Below, in pieces: positions 1-11,287 of a stretch of DNA of 45,338 nucleotides (position 1 is the first letter of the stretch; the number at the start of each line of letters is the position of its first letter). The position numbers and the translations under genes were made by a program. The notes beneath the pieces were generated by a model, which did no database searches, was not told the origin of the DNA, and was given only the letters and a program-made list of their open reading frames with translations. This DNA is from Haplomitrium mnioides (Eukaryota; Marchantiophyta; Haplomitriopsida; Calobryales), in NCBI GenBank assembly GCA_049999725.1, contig JBNGIS010018357.1, positions 1-45,338 of the forward strand. The letters run 5' to 3'.

Positions 1-942
1 ATGCCTCTAATTTTGCTATTGGTGTAGTGTTACAACAAGTGTTTGAAAATGGACTTCATCTGATTGCCTTGATATCACGTCAACTAAATGCAATGAAGAG
101 GAATTATTCTGCAAAGGATAGAGAGCAGTTGGCAATGGTTTATGCTACCAAGGTTTGGAGACACTATCTTATAAGAAAGCAAGTACATATGTGCACCGAT
201 CACAAGCCTTTGCTTCAATCAATTCATTTGCAAAATATGACAAGTCATCATCATCGATGGGAAGATCAACTACAACTCTTTGATATCAAGTTGGAGTACA
301 AGCTGGGAAGGTTTCACACCATTTCTAATGCATTGTCACGAAGACCGAATCATTGACTAAATATGTTGGAGGTTGCAAATATTAGTATATTACATCTTGA
401 TGAAGCAATCGGTGACAACTTTCAACAAAAGTTTCAAGAATATGTCTTCTTTAATCTTGTTAGAGCACATTTGGCGATCAAAGATAGTGAATATCATAAT
501 TTTTCCATTCGGGATGGTATTCTCTATCAAGGCTATCAAATACATTTTCCACAAGATGATGTATTTTGAATGGTCTATTTACAAGAAGTGCATGATATTC
601 CAATCTATGGGCATCTTGGGATCAATAAGACTATGAAGTTGCCTCAACATACTTGGTGGTGGCCAAACCTAGCTTGAGATGTTGGTGGCTTTGTTTGTTC
701 TTGTGAAAGTTGTCAGCAAAACAAGGCTTCAAATCAAAAACTAGTTGGCCTTCTTCAATCACTACCAATTCCTACTGCTCGTTTTGAACATGTAAGTTTA
801 GATCTTGTCATTTTGCTTCCAACAACGTCTCGAAGGTTTACTGCCATTGTGGTGTTTGTGGATAAGCTAAGCAAACAGATTCATCTAGCACCAACGATGG
901 ATACGTTGGATGCTTCACAATTAGCAAAGATTTACTTTGATT
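1..942 (+). pseudogene. Chromovirus-like Ty3/gypsy pol fragment (RNase H to integrase)
   Basis: One frame runs about 305 codons from the window edge to the copia LTR. The first part is the Ty3/gypsy RNase H end, with motifs AKDREQLAMVYA, CTDHKPL and RWEDQLQLFDIKLEYKLGRF. Next comes the integrase zinc-binding region (GHLGINKT, then CSCESCQQNKAS), then the start of the integrase core (FEHVSLDLV, VVFVDKLSK). It would have been part of a polyprotein that copies and inserts the element. Three in-frame TGA codons (354-356, 567-569, 675-677) break it, with no frameshift. The fragment stops where the copia LTR begins, so copia probably inserted here. Its 5' part lies outside the window. A related fragment lies on the other strand at 25752-27880. 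Confidence 0.85.
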
Positions 943-1130
943 TGTTATAAACTATGCTTAACCCTAATCTATAGTTAATTACCTTAACCTTAGTTAAGCT
1001 AGTAGTTAAGCTATGAGGTAGTTACATATACCTCATTGTATCTTATGTATATCATATAGAGATATAATATATGAGAGTGAGAGTTGGAGAAGAACAAGCG
1101 TATCGCATACAATCCACAACACGTTATTAG
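943..1130 (+). repeat. Probable 5' LTR of the copia element
   Basis: The chromovirus integrase frame ends abruptly at a TGTTATAA start. About 185 bp of AT-rich sequence with a TATA-like stretch near 1066 follows, ending near ACACGTTATTAGCAC. No 3' partner exists in the window, so both ends are estimated from the disrupted frame and the start of the leader. The primer-binding site is not a clear match to the common tRNA-iMet 3' end. Confidence 0.5.
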
Positions 1131-1910
1131 CACATGCAGACTCTAAGAGAGAAAAATTAAATTTTCTATAAAAATTTATTCTTATTTATATTACAATTTA
1201 TATAAAATATTTTTAATATATTTTTAAAGAGGAACAAAGAAGGAAATGTGGTGCAATTTTTGGCATACGAGTTGATTTTCGCGAAGGAGGAATCCACTTA
1301 TTTGCTTCTCTTATATTTCGAGCAGTCTGTGAGACAAATTGAAGAAATTGAAGAATTCTTTTAAGATCTTTTGGAGTTTGTTGAAAATCTCCAAAATTTG
1401 AAGATATGAGATAACTTCCTACCTTTTTCTTGAAATTTCTAAGAAAACTAACTTTCTAACTTTCTATCATAATCTTTTCTAATCTAACAATTAGGTTTCT
1501 AAAATCTTCCAAACCTTTTAGAAGTAAATCTGTTTTTGTTTCTATTTCTCTTTTCTGAATGGGAACAAACTAAACTAAATCTAACATTAGAAAAGACTAA
1601 AAAAAAAAAAAAAAAAAACAGAAATCTAAATCTAACATCAGCAATCTTGTTGTTCTAACCAATGAATTCATTTTTGTTTTTCCCTCTAAACAGAAACACA
1701 ATTTCCATTTTTCATACATCCTAAGTAACAAAATAAAAAAGATTACAGCAGAAAAATAACAGGATCATCCCTGTTCTAGTTTTTCATCACTAACTGTTTT
1801 AGTTCCTTCAGCAGATCCCAAGAACCTGTTTATAGTTCAAACAGAATCAATAATACTAATTATTCCTCTCCCGACTCAACTAATATCAAACTAATTACCT
1901 TTCATGGAGC
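1131..1910 (+). other. Copia leader, non-coding
   Basis: This AT-rich stretch lies between the LTR and the recognisable gag frame. It includes an A-run of about 18 near 1600. No gene is visible. The gag N terminus may begin near its end, but no start codon could be fixed. Confidence 0.5.
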
Positions 1911-2912
1911 CTTGATGTAGAGGCTCACCTTGCTACTAAAGGCCTTGAAGACACCATACTAACAGACGAAGGTCCTAGCCTACAAGACAAGGCCAAGGCA
2001 ATAGTTTTCATGAGACATCATTTAGCAGACTCTCTTAAAACACAGTACCTCAACGAATATAATCCCAGAACATTATGGGATGAACTGAAAACCAGATTTA
2101 ATCATATGCGAATTATATCCTTACCTGCTGCTCATCATGATTGGATCAATCTGCGAGTCCAGGATTACCGAATAGTTGCAGAATATAATAGCGAGCTCTT
2201 CCGAATTGTATCTCAACTTGCTGTCTGTGGATCTCCAGTAGATGATCTTGAGCAAATTGAAAAAAATTTATCTACATTTCATGCCACAAATTTGGTGTTA
2301 GCAGCACAGTATAGAAACATGAACTTCACGCAATACTCATAGCTTATTGCTCATATGTTGGTCGTTGAAAAGCATCAGATTTTACTTTTAGAGAATTTCA
2401 AATTGAGACCACCTGAAACCCTGCCAGCGCCAACACCACCTGCCATACCAACAACATACAATGTCAATACAAATCGGATAAATATAAGGGGAAGAGGAAT
2501 ATACAGAGGAAGAGGTGGACGTTTTTCGGGAAGAGGGAGAAACTCCTCTTTTAGAGGACGAAATGTAGGCAGAATGTAGAACAACAATAGATGGCATAAT
2601 GGAAATACTTACCATGGAAGAGGTCGAGGAAGAAATCTCTCTAGAATTCCATTAAATAGGAATGTGAGATCTCTGAAATGTCATCGATGTGGAACTTTAG
2701 GACATATCAGAACCAAATGTAGAGTACCTGCACATTTGGCTAGACTATACACAAGTCAAGTAAACAATGCAATGATAGGAACACAAGGAAATTTCATGGA
2801 AGTAAATGAAGATCTTACAGAGTACATAAGTGTAGCAACCTTACCAGAGTCTCATATTGTTGGGTATGTAAATGAATTGCTTCCTATGGATGACCTGCAA
2901 CCTGCATCATAG
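1911..2912 (+). pseudogene. Copia gag with zinc knuckle (broken)
   Basis: Reading from 1911 gives a Ty1/copia Gag of the UBN2 type: DVEAHLATKGLED, then LWDELKTRFN, then LPAAHHDWINLRVQDYR and an EYNSELFRI helix. An Arg/Gly-rich stretch (GRGIYRGRGGRF) follows at about 2485-2640, then a CCHC zinc knuckle, CHRCGTLGHIRTKC, near 2679-2720. Gag packages the RNA into virus-like particles. The frame holds a TAG at 2340-2342 and another at 2577-2579 but no shift until its end, where the protease continues in a different frame. Confidence 0.85.
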
Positions 2913-3510
2913 ACAGTGGCACGTCACACTCTATCTTAAGAAGTAGGAAATAATTTTTATCTATTATACCTTCTAATAGAACTATAACCACTATTACAGG
3001 CCAAAAACAGATAGAGAAAGGCCATGGACCAGCCACAATTATACTTCCTAGAGGGACAACTATCCATATTGCCGATGCCATATATGCACCTACTGCCACA
3101 CGTAATTTGATTAGCTTTTAAGATATTCGAGAAAATCAAATACATATAGACACTGATACACAACAACAAAGAGAAGTACTCAATATTACTGAGAGAGACT
3201 CACAAGGTATACATATTAAAGAAACACTACTTTCACAACCTCCTTGTTTGTATGTGACACAAATACATACATATCTAACTGAGCAAAATGTCACCAGCAT
3301 TACAACATTGTGGCATAATAGACTAGGACACCCAAGAACCACTATGTATAGAAGAATACTTCAAAACTTAGTTGGTATACCACCAACAACACGTACACAA
3401 GTCATGAAAGGACCATGTGTAGCCTGCTTACAAGGAAAGTTTTTTTACACATCCAACCATATCAAAAACCATTCATACCATTCCTGTATTCTTGGAGCAA
3501 TTGAATGTCG
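2903..3510 (+). pseudogene. Copia protease and GAG-pre-integrase region (broken)
   Basis: Starting at 2903, one frame off from gag, the translation gives CIIDSGTSHSILRSRK. This contains the aspartic protease motif D-S-G, which cleaves the polyprotein. The frame continues through HIADAIYAPTATRNL to the GAG-pre-integrase motif LWHNRLGHPRTTMYRRIL and CVACLQGK near 3420-3440, the zinc-binding start of copia integrase. A TAA interrupts it near 3119, and a frameshift follows around 3480 before the integrase core. Confidence 0.8.
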
Positions 3511-4622
3511 ATGTTTGTGGTCCCATTGAACCATCTAGTGGACCATTTAGATTTTTTCTAGTCATAATTGACTCTTCCACTAAATGGTGACAAGTCTCCC
3601 TGTTGTCGACCAGAAACTTGGTCTTTGCACGCCTTTTAGCGAATATCCTTAAACTGATAGCACAATTTCCAGAAAATCCAATAAAAAAGCTACGCGTTGA
3701 TGGGGCAGGAGAATTCATTTCCAAAACGTTTAATGATTTTTGTCTTATATCGGGCATCGAAGCCCAATACCCAATACCATATGTACATTTTCAGAACGGT
3801 ATAGCAGAATCTGTCATAAAAAGATTGCAACTAATTGCTCGTCCATTATTAATGCAATCATGACTCCTAGCTACTACACGGGGTCATGCAATACTCCACG
3901 CAGCAACACTCTTAAAATATAGACCTTCTGCTTTTAACTCGTTTTCTCCTCATCACCTAGCATTTGGTTTACCTCCAGATGTTACACATCTGCAAACCTT
4001 TGGATGCCAAGTCTTAGTCTCAATTTTGGGTCCTAAACGTACCAAAATGGGCCCTCAATGGCAGAAAGGAATATACATTGGTTTTGACTCTCCATCCATA
4101 ATCCGGTTCTTAGAGCCAACCACTGGGGATGTTTACAGAGCAAGATTCCAAGATTGCCATTTCTTTGAAAATATATATTTACCTTTAGGGCATGAACAGA
4201 GTTCAGAGACTGTTCATGATCTTCAACTCATATGGAAAATAGAGGATGTCTTTTTGAATGATCCTCGCACCCGACAAATAGAGGCTGAGGTCCAACGCAT
4301 CTTGCATCCACATCAAACTTTAGAGCAATTACCTGACATATTCAATGATGTTGCAAATGTGTCACGCTCACATGTTGATGCAATTAATGTCCCTGCAAGG
4401 ATACAACCTTCTAAAAGTATGGCCACAGATACTATGCCCAAAACTAAGAGAGGTAGGCCTCCTGGATCTAAAGATACTCATCCTAGACAGAGACGAAATC
4501 CAATACCTATACAGCAACCCTCTTCTGTTCATACACATCTTGAACTAGTAATCCCTCATTCACAAGACAATGAGGAAATTTCAATTCAATATATGAATAT
4601 CTTGCATCTGCATATCCAGTAA
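3485..4622 (+). pseudogene. Copia integrase (broken, C-terminal half of pol missing)
   Basis: The core starts with LNVDVCGPIEP, the first catalytic Asp. It continues with LRVDGAGEF, the second Asp, and HFQNGIAESVIKRLQLIARP, which holds the Glu. The C-terminal part follows: FGLPPDVTHLQTFGC, then a GIYIGFDSPSIIRF stretch, then an RGRPPGSKD basic segment. From about 3603 to 4622 a single frame of roughly 340 codons has only one stop (3861-3863), so this part is well preserved. The protein would insert element cDNA. Reverse transcriptase should follow but is replaced by the neighbouring LTR. Confidence 0.85.
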
Positions 4623-4649
4623 TGGTTGTACTCAGATCTTTGTCTTGTA

Positions 4650-7314
4650 CTCACTCTCTTTCTTCCGTGTTCTTATCTTCCTTGTATGTCATTTTCCACC
4701 CGCCTATCCCCATTCTGCACGCTATTCAAACCTCATGCCGTCAACCCCATCTCCTCCACTTCATGTACTTATACCCCCTCGTAACGAAGGTTTCGCCAAC
4801 CATTCCCAATAGTCAAATCCACCCATTTACCTCACCATTACTCTATGGGTTGACCGCCTTCCATGCAATCGTTGAGTAGGGTCGAATGCATATTGTCACC
4901 ATTCCATCACTACCTCTTTGCATGTGGGATAGTAGTCCCTAGTGCCCCCCACCCCCGCTCAATCGATTCTCATAGAGTGCGTGCTCTGTCTTTGTCGCCA
5001 GTACAACAGGGGCATTTTCGTCAAGTTTGTCCCAATTATATCATGCTACCTCTACATTCAGTTTATCACTTCCATGTCCCTTTGACTGGTTACAATAGAA
5101 TCACACTTCACATATCATCTTCCATTTTTTCCTTTTCCCTGTGCTCGAGTTAGTGCTCCTTACTTATAGAGCATCTCGGCTTGACTTCTGCCTTCTTCTC
5201 TTTCACAACTCTTCTGCACTTCATCCGCCAAATCTTTTTGATCTCCTTAGCTGTTGTGACTCGCAACTTCCTCTCACTCAAGTCTCACGATCAGATTCTC
5301 CTCGAGGATATCTACTTCACACTTCCTTCCATGGAACATGAGTCACAGGTATCTTTGTTGGAAGAGAGAAACAAAGTCGGGGTGGTCTCTTCTATTTTAG
5401 CTAGTGCCAAGTCGATGTCTCTTGGCATTGTCCTCCGTCAGCACTCAGATTGATTGATATCTACGGGCTCCTCTAGAGGGCCCGCTAGAGCTCTCAAAAC
5501 ACTCCTTCTCAATTGTGGTGGCTCTTATATTTTCTTTTTCTTGAAACCTTGCTGCCAATGAAGAGCCATATTTTTGTGTAATCTCCCATTTTTGAATGAA
5601 TTATTCAATCCTATCAACATAAGAGGAGCGTTCCCTCTACATCGCACTCGCTCAATTTTGAATTACCTATTGCCTTCTCTTATGTGTGATAGTGCAGCCG
5701 CTAGTTGACTACTTTGCCTCAATTGTCTCCAAATCTAACTTGAGGCTACTCAATATCCTTCTCAACGTCGATTGTATCCTGCAAGTCATAGTCTTCAAAA
5801 TTTTGTGGACTTCTAGGACAGAAAGTAGGCGGAGGTCTCCCCAAGGTCACCTATCTCTCTCTTGCCTAGTGGACGTGTGAGAATTCATGAGGATTGCCAG
5901 CCTTCCCCCTTGATACATGTGGAGCACACTGACTATGGGGGTCCATTGTTTTGATGCTCACTCTTCTTGATTTGTGTCTCTTATTATCCTCCTTGTTTAG
6001 CTCTGGATCTGCCCCTGTGTCTATTGATCAATTACTCCATGGCTACTTCTTGTCATGTGGGCAAATGCAGAGATCAATTGATTCCCAACCAACCAAACAA
6101 CATGCTTAGAATTCTTCTTCAAACAAACTTTGATTGCAGATGCTCTGTCCGTCAATTCTTCTGACGTCACAATATCCCTCTTCGTCTACACAGCCTCATT
6201 CTTCAAGTTCTACAACAACAACCTTACTCCTTTCTCTGGCTCAAACAACTCCTTGGAATACAACTCCATGACTCCCACCTTGCTCGACATTGATGCTCAA
6301 TCAAACCCAACTTAACGCGTCCAATAATTTCTTCTCCCACATTAAGGATCAAAGAATGTTAACTAAACAAGAAGCCTTTGTTCAAGCGATGACAGTCGCA
6401 ATACAACTAGTAACATTACCACCGGCACTCCATTTTTCACCACCTTTTTTTTTCTTCGTATTCTATTTGTGAGGGAGGAGCATAGCACACCTTCATACTT
6501 CTCGAGATTAAATCATCTCAAGATCCACGGTACCTTGGCAGCTCTTCACAACATTCTCCTTGGACTTTTACAACTCAAGAATGCAAGCTCGTACTCCTAC
6601 GTGGTGCCCTCCAGCCAAAATATTTTTCCTTTTTCAAGAATGGCACGGCCCACCAAGAACCAGAGAGAGAGAGTGGGGAAAAATGAGCCCCCTCTTCTTT
6701 TTTTAAAGTAGGCCCTAACTCCCACATGCGGGAGTATTCTCCTTTCCACTTCAATCTTTGGATCAAGAAGATCTTAACCATCCATTTTCAACTCCTCTTT
6801 TCTCTATGGCTTGGTTGGTAGCTTTGGCTTAGTCTTAGTTCATTAATATTTTATTATTATTTACTAACCCAAACAACTTTTTCAAAATCTCACAAAAACA
6901 CAAAACATGTACTTGTATATTTTTACAATACACACATACAAACCTCACGTACAAATGACGTCTTTCTTTTCTTTTCTTCCTGTTGAAGCAATGTTCCTCC
7001 ATTTTCATCTATTTAAGTTGTTGTTGTTGCCTAATCTGTTTCTTAACCTGATTGGTACCTATAATTTTTTAAGACTTGTGCCATTCCTACGGTCATATTT
7101 GTAGATCCTAAAGAAGCTTTTCCAATTTGAATTTAATAAAAGGTCTTCTAATTGAATCATATAAAGTCTTTTAACTGAATCTTATTTTTGTCCTTCTGTT
7201 TGGACAATGTCCATTGTTTCTGCCATTTGCATCCCTGATTTCTTCTTTTTTCTTGCTTTCTTCCTCCTTTGCCTCTCATTGCGTGCATCTTCATCTCCCA
7301 TCCTATACCTAACA
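4650..7314 (-). repeat. 3' LTR of the long-LTR gypsy element (truncated)
   Basis: It matches 15023-17384 along nearly its whole length, for example CTCTCTTTCTTCCGTGTTCT at the low end and CATCTTCATCTCCCAT near the high end. It ends on the plus strand at CTAACA, which is TGTTAG on the minus strand. It lacks the part equivalent to 13896-15022. Compared with the other LTR it has about 310 extra bases around 5175-5485. Reading frames inside it are chance frames in pyrimidine-rich DNA. No strong polypurine tract is visible just outside 7314. Confidence 0.8.
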
Positions 7315-7534
7315 AATCCTTCAATTCAATCCTGAACGTCCTATGCAAAGAATATAACCTGGCTGCTCTAGAATTCCCAAAGATGGGCCGTGGCATGGTG
7401 GCAATGAACAACACACTTGGAAGAAAAAACTCACGAACAAAGAGCAAGGTACTCCATATACATCGCCAAACAATACAACTCATATACAATAGAGCTTAAC
7501 ACGATTGGCATTTACAGGGGTAGCAAAAGCTGTA

Positions 7535-8580
7535 CTATCTAATGTGGAAAAGGCTCAAGTAGCCATGGGGATGGATAGCTGGCACTCTGTAAGAGCCAGA
7601 CCAGTGTGTAGTAAACTTGGGGGCAAAATGCAAGAATTGCATGTCGAATACCAAAACTAGGTCATTGAGTACAAATGTTTTTATCTTGATTGTCTTGTCA
7701 TATGCAAGCTTGATGGGGTGTTGATGAGCAAAGCACAGATCTGATGTCTGAATCCTATCTTCTTGCAATTGCTCTAAGGTTGCCAGTTTGTGTTTCAAGG
7801 ACTCTAAATGTTCTAATCAATTGGAAATGGCAACTCACAAGGAAGGGACCTGTATTTCAATGGGTAGCAAGGCCTCTTGCCCATAGACCAGATGGAATGG
7901 TGTAAAACCTGTAGCTATCTTGGTCATGGAGTGATAGGCCCATAAGGCCACAGGTAAATGTTCATCCTAATTAGATTTGTGATGCGAGACAGTTTTGGTT
8001 AGTATGGCTTTTAAGATTTTGTTGGTACTCTCTGTTTGACCATTGGCTTGAGGATGGTATAGCGCAGATGTGCAGTGGTGTATGGAGTACATAGCTATGA
8101 AGGTTTCAATGACCTCATTTAGAAATTGAGTGCAGCGATCACTAACCAGCTCTAAAGGAGAACCATATCTGGTTAAAACCTGGGAATAGAGGAAAAAAGC
8201 AGCTGATATCGCAATATTTGCAAGAAGCACGATAGCTTCTGCCCACTTGGTAACACAATTAGTAGTTGTCAACATATATTAGCTTAATCTTGAGCGAGAA
8301 GGTGGGGTAATAGGACCTATGAAGTCAAGTCCCCATTTCTCAAATGTAGAGAGTGGTAAGATATGCACTAAAGGCATCTCCTTATTATGTGTAGGTTTCC
8401 CTGTTCTTTGGTAGACATCACATATGCGAGCAAATTTGTGTGAATCTGCAAATAAGGTTGGCCACCAACAACTAGAGTAAAGTACTTTTCAGGCAATGGT
8501 CTTGCTCGCAAAATATCCTCCACATGCAAAGGTGTGGCAGCCTTGTAAAACTTGCGTGGTCTATGGTGGTACTAGACATC
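7535..8580 (-). pseudogene. Integrase of the long-LTR gypsy element (broken)
   Basis: Reverse-strand translation in pieces gives the zinc-binding region near 8400-8560, then the core. All three catalytic positions are visible: Asp in WGLDFIGPI, Asp in ELVSDRCTQF and Glu in HPQANGQTESTNKILKA. The C-terminal segment reads RIQTSDLCFAHQHPIKLAYD, then KFTTHWSGSYRV, a GPY/F-like end. No chromodomain follows. Several stops and shifts (for example the stop after SHHKSN near 7967) break the frame. Integrase inserts the cDNA into the host genome. The sequence between 7315 and 7534 has no recognisable gene. Confidence 0.85.
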
Positions 8581-9262
8581 TTCTCAAAATGCCATCCACA
8601 CCCATTCTATACAGAATACTTGAAAGAATAGTGTAAGAAACATCCGATCTGGTGAAGGCTTGTTGCTGATCAGACTTGATATGCGAAGGAAGAGTGCCAC
8701 TTGTGAGGTAAGCAACCATATGGTTGTACCAAGGATTGGCAACCAACTGCTTGTAAGGTGGATCAAGGCTAACCTCTGTAATGAGCAAAGTAGATACGTG
8801 GGAAACCCACAAGTCCAAAAAAGTATCATCCAAGGAGTTGGGTTCTGGAATTCCAAGGACATGTGATAAGAGATTATAGTTCATATGCTTAGTTCTTGGT
8901 CAAACTTGGAGTTGGAAATTAAACTTCTAGGGAAGAAGAACCCACCGAGCTAGGCGGCCAACAAGATCATGCTTGTTAATAATATACTTTAAAGAGTCAT
9001 GATCTACGACAAAAGTGAAATGACAACCCAGAAGGTAATGTCAAAATTTTTGGATTGTATGGATGAGTCCAAAGGCCTCTCGCTGAGTGATATTATCATT
9101 CCGCTTAGCCAAGCTAAGTTGACGTCTAGCATAATAAACAGGACATTTCTTGCCCTCTTGAATTTGGGTCAGTATTGCACACGAGGCAATAGAAGAAGTG
9201 TCCACCATCATTAGAAAAGGAAGAGACCAATCTATCGGAGCTAGGAAAGGCAGAGAAGCCAA
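8581..9262 (-). pseudogene. RNase H region of the long-LTR gypsy element (broken)
   Basis: The reverse strand reads VDTSSIASCAILTQIQ, then YYARRQLSLAKRNDNITQRE, then a further segment with FVVDHDSLKYIINKHDLVGR. This is the Ty3/gypsy RNase H pattern: catalytic Asp, the Glu in the TQRE segment, and the VDH-SLKY segment. It degrades the RNA template during reverse transcription. The following 107-residue stretch (8561-8884) leads toward the integrase. A stop after the HTIQKF segment near 9041 and frame changes inactivate it. Confidence 0.75.
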
Positions 9263-10165
9263 GACATCTTTTAAGGCTTGAAATGCTTGCTAGAAGTCTT
9301 CATTCCAAACAAAAGATATTGTATGCCTTGTCAATTAGCATAGTGGAGCAATTATTTTAGCATAATTCAACCAATATTGTCTATAATAAACCAATTTCCC
9401 AAAAAATGTTGTAGTTGTTTAACTGTAGTTGGTGGGGGAAGTGAGAGGATAATGCTCACCTTTGTAGGATTTGGGTGTAGACCTTTTTTGAAGATGATAT
9501 GCCCTAGAAGCACACATATTGGCGCTAGGAACTTACATTTCTTTGGATTTAAAGAAATGCCATATGTGCATCAACAACCGAAGGCAAGTTCCAGTTTGGC
9601 AAGATGTTGGTCTGTGGTGCTGTACACTATGAAATCATCCAAGTAAATCTCTAGACACTTTTTTGGTCCTTGGAGAAGGGACGCAAATACCATGAACATG
9701 ATCCTCTGGAATGTGCTTGGAGCACTACAAATGCCAAAGATCAGTTTGTTGTATGAGTAACACCCCCAAGTCGTAGTGACAGTAGTGAGATGTCTGAAAT
9801 CTGGATGGATCAATTTGATTATATCCAAAAAAAAACCATCTAAAAAATTGTAGCACTATTTTCCAACTACATTATCCAGAATTAGGTCAATAAATGGGAT
9901 AGGAAAGTGTTCTGGGATAGTTGCATCATTCATTAAGGGCCTTGAAATTTCCACATACTCTGATCGATCCATCATGTTTGGGAACTACTACAATAGGTGA
10001 AACCCAATAGGTAAGGCCTACGTGGAATATGATGTCTGCATGTAGCATTTTTGTGATGTCTTTCTGAACCAGGTCTATGTATTTAGGATTGAGCCTGTAC
10101 AGACTCCTTCATATAGGATGAGCATCCAGTCAAAGCTTGATGTGATACTGGTATACAGATGTTGG
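9263..10165 (-). pseudogene. Reverse transcriptase of the long-LTR gypsy element (broken)
   Basis: The reverse strand shows the fingers motif WVSPIVVVPN near 9980-10015. Later it shows FGICSAPSTFQRIMF and the catalytic box YLDDFIVYS near 9620-9650, with both Asp residues kept. The 85-residue open piece at 9571-9828 carries the palm. The rest is split by stops and shifts (for example in the GNFKALNE region near 9930). It copies the element RNA into cDNA. It lies between the protease (upstream on the minus strand) and RNase H, the usual order. Confidence 0.85.
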
Positions 10166-11138
10166 GATTTATGTCATCTCATTACACTCCCAAGCAAAAA
10201 CATCAATGTACTTATAGATAAGTTGCAAGAAGGCCGGTTCTTGAGCCTCACAAATTCTCTCACATATTTTAAGACTTTTGTGTTTTGTGGAGAGAACTGG
10301 TAAGTCATTAAATTGCACTTCCAAAAAGTTGCATCTATGAAAGAGATTTCCAAAAGGATCAAGATTATCATTGACATTTTGTGGAACCAAGAATCGAGAG
10401 GTTGTATCCACCAGAGATAAATCTGTAAATTGTTTCTCGAGAGATTGAGGGGATGGAGAAGGGGTCTGTGTATATGTACATTCAGAGAACAACTCTCTAT
10501 CTTGGAGGTCCAATGGTCAACGCTCCATCTACAAAATCCAATTGTGTGTGGCTTTGTTTAAGCCATGGATGCCCAAGAAGTAAGGGGTATTGATTTCTTT
10601 GCATTATGCGCAGGACCAAATAATGAACCAAGTGTTCATGGTCTGCAAAAAGAGTGCGTACATTTTTTAGAACTCCAAGGGGCAGAATATTGCTGCCATC
10701 CGCAAGGCAAAAAACCATAGATGTTTTCTATAAGGCACTGGTTGGATATCCAATCGATCTCATGATATGCTCTGTCATGATGTTGACAGCAGAACCAGTG
10801 TCCAAGTGTGCCTTTGGAATCATTATGCCATCTATGAGGACAGCAGTGGCTGGTGTTCTATGGTCATATAAACAGACCATGTGGACTACTGATAAGGTAT
10901 CTTTGTCGGGTGGCAGCTCTGCTATGGGAGGAGGATCCGAGACCATACTAAGAGGAATGGAAGGAATAGAAGAAGGATCCTTGATTGGAAGCGTTGAAGG
11001 TGTGCAACGTCTTGTTGTCTTGGGCTTGCTGGCCTTCACTAAACAAGTTGCTTGGGCGTTCTTCCGAGGCATGACAAGAGCGGATCGAAGAGAATTGCGA
11101 GAGGGCGCATGGAGGCGTAAAAGCTGGCCAATAGACAT
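10166..11138 (-). pseudogene. Aspartic protease and linker of the long-LTR gypsy element (broken)
   Basis: The reverse strand from 11138 gives a 136-residue piece ending with the protease motif HLDTGSAVNIM, in which the D-T-G triad is intact. The next piece (10497-10718) reads VFCLADGSNILPLGV and YPLLLGHPWLKQ, the second half of a retropepsin fold. A Ser/Thr-rich linker (10169-10513) joins it to reverse transcriptase. Stops near 10728 and 10497 separate the pieces. The protease releases the capsid, RT and integrase from the polyprotein. Confidence 0.8.
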
Positions 11139-11287
11139 GTGGGCCTATTGTTGAGCAACATCTGCAAATATATCATATAGTGCGATGTTTTGCAATTACA
11201 AGAGAAGAGCTTTGCACTTATGACGCCTCATAGGATCTCTTTTAATGTCCTCTTAGGAGGGAGAAGTAGAGCTTTAGATGGAACATT

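Larger units (their letters stand above)
943..4622 (+). mobile_element. Truncated Ty1/copia retrotransposon
   Basis: The order is a short LTR, a long leader, gag with a zinc knuckle, protease, GAG-pre-integrase and integrase, which is the Ty1/copia order. Reverse transcriptase, RNase H and the 3' LTR are missing. Coding sequence stops near 4622, and from about 4650 the DNA matches the LTR of the neighbouring Ty3/gypsy element. The element appears to sit in the older chromovirus fragment at 1-942. Several internal stops and at least two frameshifts make it inactive. Confidence 0.8.

Noticed and set aside
4622-7104. Many plus-strand frames of 60-96 residues
   Set aside because: They are within the truncated LTR, and the matching region of the other LTR breaks most of them with stops and indels.
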